From Agarophyton chilense (Eukaryota > Rhodophyta > Florideophyceae > Gracilariales > Gracilariaceae), in assembly GCA_030374765.1 (NCBI GenBank), contig JARGXX010000079.1, positions 434,001-498,000 of the forward strand: a stretch of 64,000 nt of DNA. The letters are read 5' to 3'. This document shows positions 58,166-64,000 of this stretch, one piece after another; position 1 is the stretch's first letter, and every line of letters begins with the position of its first letter. The position numbers and the translations under genes are program-made. Below the pieces are notes generated by a model. The model was given only the letters and a program-made list of their open reading frames with translations. It was not told where the DNA came from and did not search any database.

Positions 58166-58456
58166 TTACCCGACTTGGGCACGATCCAGATTTGGAGGCA
58201 AGGTTACCCGAGCGCGTCGGTGATAGGATAAAACCTTAGACCTCGGAGGGTGCTCAATGGGTTCCACTGTATCCTCATCAGGCGAGAATCCGTACCATCG
58301 GACTTGGTAGCGAACTTCTCCCTCGGGGGTGTAGATGTGACGCACGATGCGATCGATAACGAATTCCTGCGGGTACACTTTTCCCTGTTCGGGCTTTTCT
58401 TCCATCTTGGAACGCTCTAGTTCCCTTGAGGGTGTCAACGTAGGGTCTAGACACAC
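58166..58456 (-). pseudogene. Element D chromodomain
   Basis: In the same frame as the rest of D pol but separated from it by about 550 bp. FVIDRIVRHIYTPEGEVRYQ, VRWYGFSPDEDTVEP and RSKVLSYH align with the A chromodomain. The conserved Trp of DTWEP, which helps bind the methylated histone tail, is Val here (ACA-GTG against ACG-TGG in A), so binding may be lost. Confidence 0.8.
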
Positions 58457-59005
58457 CCCGGTGGGTTCTTTTCCGTGTTGCGAGCGGGTCTCAGCACTTC
58501 GTCCAAACGGCGCCGAGTGGCCTGTGGGCTACGTTGTAACTTCCGTCTACCGAGTCAAAACAGCCCAGTTTTGGGTTCTTCTTAAAGCTAAAATCTTTCC
58601 GATAACAACAGTTTTCTTAGATTCCGTGACGGTTGAGAAACCGCGACGCGGTAGCGTCTCCAATCTCAGGGGGGTAAGACTTCAACGTCAACCCGAGCTA
58701 CGGGGACGAAGGTTGCTCTTGTGCAACGCGCCGTGCGACAGAGGCGGTTTGCGCGACGGTTGGTCGTCAGAGCCTTTTGATTGGCTCGGTGAGGCGGGTT
58801 GCGCGACGGTTGGTCGTCAGAGCCTTTTGATTGGCTCGGTGCCATTCGACGTGGGCCACATAAATGCGCGGGCGCCGGTTGCCACTCCACAAGCGGATAT
58901 GAGGTGGCGCTTTAGGCACGCGCTAGCACTCTCCTGAGCTGTCCCCGACGGGTCTCACTCATTTCTTTCCCATTCCTGAGGGTTCCAGTGTCTCCATAGG
59001 AGTTC
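58457..59005. repeat. Disrupting segment between pol and chromodomain of D, with 50 bp tandem repeat
   Basis: Bases 58741-58840 are two 50 bp copies (unit GAGGCGG(T/G)TTGCGCGACGG... to GGCTCGGT). Bases 58869-58897 repeat the antisense gene around 57604-57632 (GGCGCCGGTTGCCACTCC...). The segment also ends the main pol frame at 59006. Confidence 0.7.
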
Positions 59006-62000
59006 CTATTCCCATCCCATGACGGAGAGCCAAATTTGGTCAACCTCGTCGTCGATATCTTCCCCGTGCGGGTTCGCTGACACAACTCGTTCCCGAGAAA
59101 GCGGGGTTTGAGTGTGCGACACCTCAGTGTCTCTTCCGCGGCGGCGGGTGATCGTCAGCTCTGTAGGCGTTCCGGGTGCGGAGTTCTCCACACGACTCTC
59201 CCTAGGCGGGTTTTCGTCATCTTTTCTGACGTCGTGCTCGGCTGGGTCGGTGGTGATGTCGCTACCCATACGCTGGGGTTGTGACTTCTCTGTCGCCGGC
59301 TCGGTCGGGCTCGCCGTCTCACTGTGAGAACTAGATTCCCTGTTAGGGCGACTGGCTGACGCCGAAACATCGTCCTGCGAAGGAACTAAGTCCTCCTCCC
59401 CCTCCTTAGGCGGAGAGCCAGGAGGCTTGATTACCTCCGGTGGGGGAGTAACTCTGTAAGAGTTCGTTGGCTGGGCCCTTGAGGGAGCGGGCCCAGGTTC
59501 GGGAGTATCCGAAGTTTCCGGTAGGTCGGTTAAACCACGTTCCGGGTGCGGAAGTATAACGGGGCGGGTGTTCGAATCTCCGCCTGACGGGTTAACTTCC
59601 GTTGAATCATCCCCTGTGGAGGGCGTTGGTGCCGACACCACTTCCACATTTGGGTTGGGCGCTCGTGTGATGCGGTCTCTGTAGATCCGTTCGTGGCGGT
59701 TAGCGATATCCAATACCACCGTGTCCGGGTCTACAGAAACCACCCGATAGCGTCCGTCCACAATTGGCGAAAGCTTGTGCCTACGTTCCTTTTCAGGATT
59801 GTAGTATTCCTTTCGAAGGAAGACGAAGTCGTCGGGCTCCACCTGAGGTAGAGGTTTGCGAACCCGATTGTCAAAGTCCTTCTTGTAGGCGCGTTGAGCT
59901 TTGTCCATTGCTTTCCGGGCTATCGGCACCATCTTCGTAAGCCACTCCTTCCAGGCTTCTCGGTACAATCCCGGTGACGGGTACGTCGACAGCGTCGGTT
60001 GAGCCTCGATGGCGACCGGCGGCGGTGTCCTCGACAGTACCAGTTCGAATGGGGATAAAGATGTAACCCGATGTACCTGGGTGTTGTATGCATACGTGAT
60101 AGCGTCTGTGTACAAGTCCCAGTTTTTGGGGTGATCCGCAACATACGATCTCAAAGCGTTGAGTATCGTGCGGTTAAACCTCTCCACCTGGCCATTCCCC
60201 TGAGGGTGATACGTAGTAACAAATAAATTCCTTACATCAAGGATTCGACATACATCTTGAAAGAACTTTGATGCAAATTGCCCTCCGTTGTCGGATAACA
60301 ACTGCACCGGCGGTCCATATACGAACACCCAATGGGTCACGAACGCTTGCGCGACGGTAGCGGCGGTGATCCGCTTCAGCGGCACAGTTCTCGTTAGCTT
60401 AGAGAATCTGTCAGAAATGACAAGCAGATACCGATGACCTCGGGGCGTCCTGATAAACTCCCCTAGGATGTCTATGGCTACGAATTCGAGTGGAGCCCGT
60501 GCCGGGAACAGCGTCAACTTCTTAGAGTGCTTCCGAAGTTTGACGTCATTCTTGGCGCAATTGGCGCAGGCCCGTCTGACGGCGTAACAATCGAATGCCA
60601 TTGCCGGCCAGTAAAAGTCCCTTCTCAACGTGAGGTACAGTTCTCTTCCCCCGGGGTGGGCGCCAACCTTCACATAGTGAGTGAGGTGTAATACCCTCTG
60701 TTGTAGGGTATGCGGCACCACTATCCTCGGGCGAGGTCCAACGGTCCTGATTAGGTAACCCTGATCGTCGTCCTCGAAAGGTAACTGAAATCCTCCGTTG
60801 AGGCGAGCCCGAATCCGTGTACAGAATGGGTCGAGCTGTTGCTCGCGTATCATCTCCTCTGGAGAGATAGGTATAAAAGAGCCGGTCGGCGAATCCAGAC
60901 TCTCGTTGACGAGTATATCGTAACAAACATCATCCGTCAGCGGTTGAGCTCCTCCCTCGAGGTCCGATACCATAAAGCATGGGATGTCATCGTCCTCGTA
61001 GGGGTCCGTTTCCGCTGTTGTTCCCAAGCGGGATAGTGCATCAGCCTGAGTGTTCAGCTTCCCTTTCTTATACAGGATCTCAAAGTCGAATTCCGACAGT
61101 CGGAGACGCCAGCGCATAAGGAGGCGGCCCGAGGGTTCGGAGATCTCCAGGAGCCAACGAAAGCATGCGTGGTCCGTATGGACTTTGAAACGAGTACCCA
61201 TCAGATAGGGGCGAAGTGTAGCTAAGGCCCACACAACGGCTAAACATTCTTTCTCGGAGACCGAGTAGTTCCTTTCATGGACATTCAGGGAACGTGACCA
61301 GTACCCAATAGGGTGACGTTCACCATCCTTAGAGGATTGGAACAGTGCACACCCTACTTGGTTTGCACTAGCATCGGTGTCCACTTCGTAAGGGAGCCCA
61401 GGATTGGGTAGAGCCAAGATTGGCGGTGATGTTACGGCATTCACCAGTGCCGTGAAGGCATACGCTTCCGCGTCGCCAAAAGGTTCCAGTTCAACTGGTT
61501 GTCCCTTCGTCAGGAGCCTGTTGAGGGGGGTGGCAATATCCGCAAAGTTCGGGACGAATCGGCGATACACGTTACATAGACCTAAGAACGATCGCAACTC
61601 CGTTTGAGTTTTCGGGTGTTTTGCTTCCTTCAAGGATTTCACTCGTACTTCATCGATTGAAAGCTGTCCGGGACGGATGATATGACCCAGATACTTAACC
61701 GAATCGGTGAAAAACTCGCACTTCTTGAGTTTCAAGGTGATTCCCGCGTTGCGGAGTATCTTCATTACGTCCCTGACGTGTTCGAGGTGGTCATCCAGGT
61801 TGTTGGAGAAGACAATAATGTCGTCTAAATACACTAGACACGTCCTCCACTTGAAGGGAGCCAACAGAATGTCTATCGCCCGTTGAAACGTTGCGGGGGC
61901 ATTTGTCAACCCAAAAGGCATCCTCCGGAATCGGAAAAGTCCTTGATGACACACGAAAGCCGTTTTGTCTCGATCTTCCTCCCTAATAGGGACTTGCCAG

Positions 62001-63541
62001 TAGCCCGAATTGGCGTCGAGGGTAGAGAACACAGTAGCGCTCCCAAAGGAGTCGATGTATTCGTCCATCCGAGGGATCGGATACACATCCTTAATGGTTA
62101 CCTCGTTCAGGCGTCTGTAATCGATGCAGAAACGCCACGATCCATCCGGTTTCGGAACTTACACCACTGGTGAGGCCCAAGCGGACTGGGCAGGTTCAAT
62201 TACGCCCGCTTTAAGCATCTTCTCCACCTGAGATTTCTCCTCATCCCGAGCTTTCGGTCCAGCCCTGTAAGGGTGTTGGGCAATAGGCCGAGTGTTCGGT
62301 AACAAGTCGATGCGGTGTTCTGTAATCCCAATAGTTCCAAGGGAACCATCCCACATGGGGGTAAATTCACGAAGCATGTGCCTCAGCTTCTCCCGATAAG
62401 ATGCGGGTACATGGTTGAGATCCCATTTCTCCAATTCCTGAACAGGATCCGTCTGGTCTGCTCCTGTGATAGGGGCCGTAACCTCCTGAGGTTTAAAGTG
62501 TTCAGCGTGTGGAGCTGCAGTTGTATGCTCACCGTCTTCCGCGATTTCGGCAGTGTCCTCCCCCTCCTTAGGGTCCGCCATACCAAGGACCTCTGCGATA
62601 GAGATCTTTGTAGGTACGACCGCATGCGGGTGTGGAAGAACAGAACCCAGGATCTGGTGTTTGACCAAATGCTGCGTTGTCTTTCCAAAGTTGGCTACCA
62701 AAACCTTGAAAGGTTTATCCGGTTCCACGGAGACAACCCCATTCGCAAGGGCTTGTTGACGCCGCGTATACAGAGACGGGTTCGGTTGTACCACATGCAC
62801 ACCAATTTGCTTGGTAACAACTGTGACCCAAACCTGGGTTTCTGGCGGGATAGCCACTGACTTCGCAACCTTTACCCGTGTAGACACCGGATCCTTCTTC
62901 ACAGATTCCTGCGCGACGGGGAGAGGAACGCGTGTTCGCGCTGTTCCCTGTAAGGGTTTACGAACGATTGAGATCGTAGACCCGTCTTCGAGTTCCACAG
63001 TTCTACTCCGAGGACGGATGGCTTCCACGAAGCGGTCGCAAAAGTCACAACCCAGTATGACTGGTGCTGCAAGTGACTTGCATACAATAAACTCCAGTTG
63101 GACGAGATAGGAGCCTAACCTCACCATGAGGGAAATTGTACCCAGTGTCCGTAGCGGGTTGTTGTTCGCATCGGCGATATCCAAACGTGGACCGGTACGA
63201 ACTTGGACCCGGAGCAGCAGGGGTAACAATTCCACATGAATTAAGTTAGGAGCGGCTCCTGTATCCAGGACAGATATTTGACGAACCATAAACTGGTTGG
63301 ACAGGCCGAAGTCGGCGAATACTTTATAATTCCGCTTGGCCATTACCATAACTCGATCCGGAATACGGAGATTACGGGACCGTATCCACGGGCGACGGAG
63401 GACATTAAAGTATCCCGAGTTAACGTCGGTGTCAGCCGTTTTACTTGAAAGGATAGTCACAGCTGGGGAGCGAAGCTGGAGCGCCTCGGGCGTCTTCAAC
63501 TCCGGCTTAGAAGACGCCCCTCCCGCAGGGGAGACTCCCAA
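59006..63541 (-). pseudogene. pol: Element D pol: protease, RT, RNase H, integrase (one in-frame TAA)
   Basis: One frame with a single stop (TAA, 62156-62158) inside RT between SPVV and VPKPDG. Protease SVLDTGAAPN near 63275-63250. Counting from 62086: YLDD at residues 86-89, RNase H DTDAS about 236-240 to ADALSRL about 348, integrase zinc region about 467-510 (H, H, CANC), catalytic D539, D599 and E635 (D-x59-D-x35-E), then the C-terminal domain and a long Pro/Ser/Glu-rich tail. The product would carry out processing, reverse transcription and insertion. Apart from the one TAA, all catalytic residues are present, so it decayed recently or the stop is an isolated mutation. Confidence 0.9.
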
Positions 63542-63557
63542 GTTTAGTTTTTCGAAG
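63488..63557 (-). promoter_or_regulatory. Candidate -1 frameshift signal at the gag-pol junction of D
   Basis: On the minus strand gag ends TCG-AAA-AAC-TAA and pol is open in the -1 frame across the same bases. A perfect 10 bp stem (63510-63519 with 63488-63497) with a 12 nt loop lies about 26 bases downstream, with a smaller CTCCC/GGGAG hairpin between. The G-AAA-AAC context is one base away from the canonical A-AAA-AAC. Confidence 0.6.
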
Positions 63558-64000
63558 CGGACCCCACCGAATTCGGTGCAGCTGCCTCGAAGGGGACCGG
63601 TTGTTCCCCGTTCGCGGGTACAAGTTCTGTATCCCTGTCAGCAAGGTGAGCTCGGAGTATCCTTTGTTCCTCATAGGACCTACTCGGGACTCGAGCTTTC
63701 TCCTCAGGGGTCAGAGCCTCGTACTGAGCGATAATTCGTGAACCCTCCCGCAGGGGAAATGTGCAGTCTGGTGCTTTGTGACCACGGAGGTAACACAAAT
63801 AGCAAATCAGCTCTGCCGGGTTCGGTTGTGGACGTGAATCCACGCGACGTGGTGCTGTATCCCTCCATCCGGGGCGAGAGAACCGAGCAGCGGTATTCGC
63901 AAAGGGTAGAGATGCGGCTGGCACCCTCCGTCTGTGGGTATAGAGCGCAGGGTCTTCATCCGTAGTCGGAGCGGATGTCGACGGCAACTCAGACGTACCC
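63544..64000 (-). CDS. gag: Element D gag, C-terminal part (continues beyond the window)
   Basis: Open to the window edge. Contains the zinc knuckle ICYLCYLRGHKAPDC (C-x2-C-x4-H-x4-C) followed by a conserved ALTPEEKARVPSRSY segment matching ALSEEERSRVPAGMY in A, then a short tail ending SVGSASKN. It would bind element RNA during packaging. Confidence 0.85.
   Translation of the reverse strand, partial: GTSELPSTSAPTTDEDPALYTHRRRVPAASLPFANTAARFSRPGWRDTAPRRVDSRPQPNPAELICYLCYLRGHKAPDCTFPLREGSRIIAQYEALTPEEKARVPSRSYEEQRILRAHLADRDTELVPANGEQPVPFEAAAPNSVGSASKN

Larger units (their letters stand above)
54000..64000 (-). mobile_element. Ty3/gypsy chromodomain element D (minus strand), leaves the window in gag
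   Basis: Mirror image of A: gag end, -1 frameshift site, protease-RT-RNase H-integrase, chromodomain, CT/GA-rich spacer, antisense gene, polypurine tract and 3' LTR, read from right to left. Proteins align with A throughout but are clearly diverged, so D is a separate family of the same lineage. It is the least damaged of the A-D elements: one stop in pol, one frame slip in the antisense gene and a disrupted pol-chromodomain join. Confidence 0.85.

Overview
This is eukaryotic nuclear DNA made almost entirely of nested, mostly decayed transposable elements. I recognise no intact host housekeeping gene. The best clue to the host is a broken C-terminal piece of a phosphoglucan/glucan water dikinase gene at 20.2-20.7 kb. 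That enzyme belongs to eukaryotes that store starch. Together with chromodomain Ty3/gypsy elements and a DIRS-type element, this makes a red alga (floridean starch) my favoured host, but that is inference. An oomycete-like or other algal host is not excluded by the retroelements alone.

Layout. (1) A Ty3/gypsy element 'B' begins left of the window and ends with its 3' LTR at 21787. It carries two insertions. The first is a complete 10.9 kb chromodomain Ty3/gypsy element 'A' (116-11020, identical-length 753 bp LTRs, 5 bp target duplication GTTGT). The second is a 5.18 kb insertion (15531-20710) with short inverted ends and a possible 3 bp duplication, which holds the dikinase fragment and an unknown gene with a C-terminal membrane anchor. 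(2) 21.8-28.3 kb is mostly unrecognised, but a 3.3 kb single-frame relic of a Tnp2/Plavaka-like (CACTA-type) transposase lies on the minus strand (22.8-26.1 kb), with an open 219-codon frame diverging from it. (3) 28.3-36.75 kb holds a relic of an A-like gag, then element 'C', a 5'-truncated close relative of B with its 3' LTR. (4) 36.75-44.25 kb holds a fragment of one DIRS-like element (+) facing a fuller DIRS-like element (-) with gag, RT, RNase H and tyrosine recombinase. Its gag is split by a solo LTR of the A family. (5) 46.55-52.21 kb is element 'E', a full-length chromodomain element of a different Ty3/gypsy lineage. (6) 54-64 kb holds element 'D' on the minus strand, a better preserved relative of A that runs out of the window inside gag.

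Main result. Elements A, B, C and D all carry an extra coding region between pol and the 3' LTR, on the strand opposite gag-pol and running tail to tail with it. The A and D proteins align along most of their length. The B/C proteins share a weaker skeleton with them. The start codons sit within about 20-80 bp of the 3' LTR, so the simplest reading is a gene driven by antisense transcription from the 3' LTR. Element E lacks it. A second conserved feature is the gag-pol junction of A and D. In both, gag ends in the same AAAAC-TAA context, pol lies in the -1 frame, and a strong hairpin with a 12 nt loop follows.

Decay style is also informative. A has eleven in-frame stops and no frameshift, although its LTRs differ at only four of 753 positions. 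It was therefore probably already defective when it inserted and was moved in trans.
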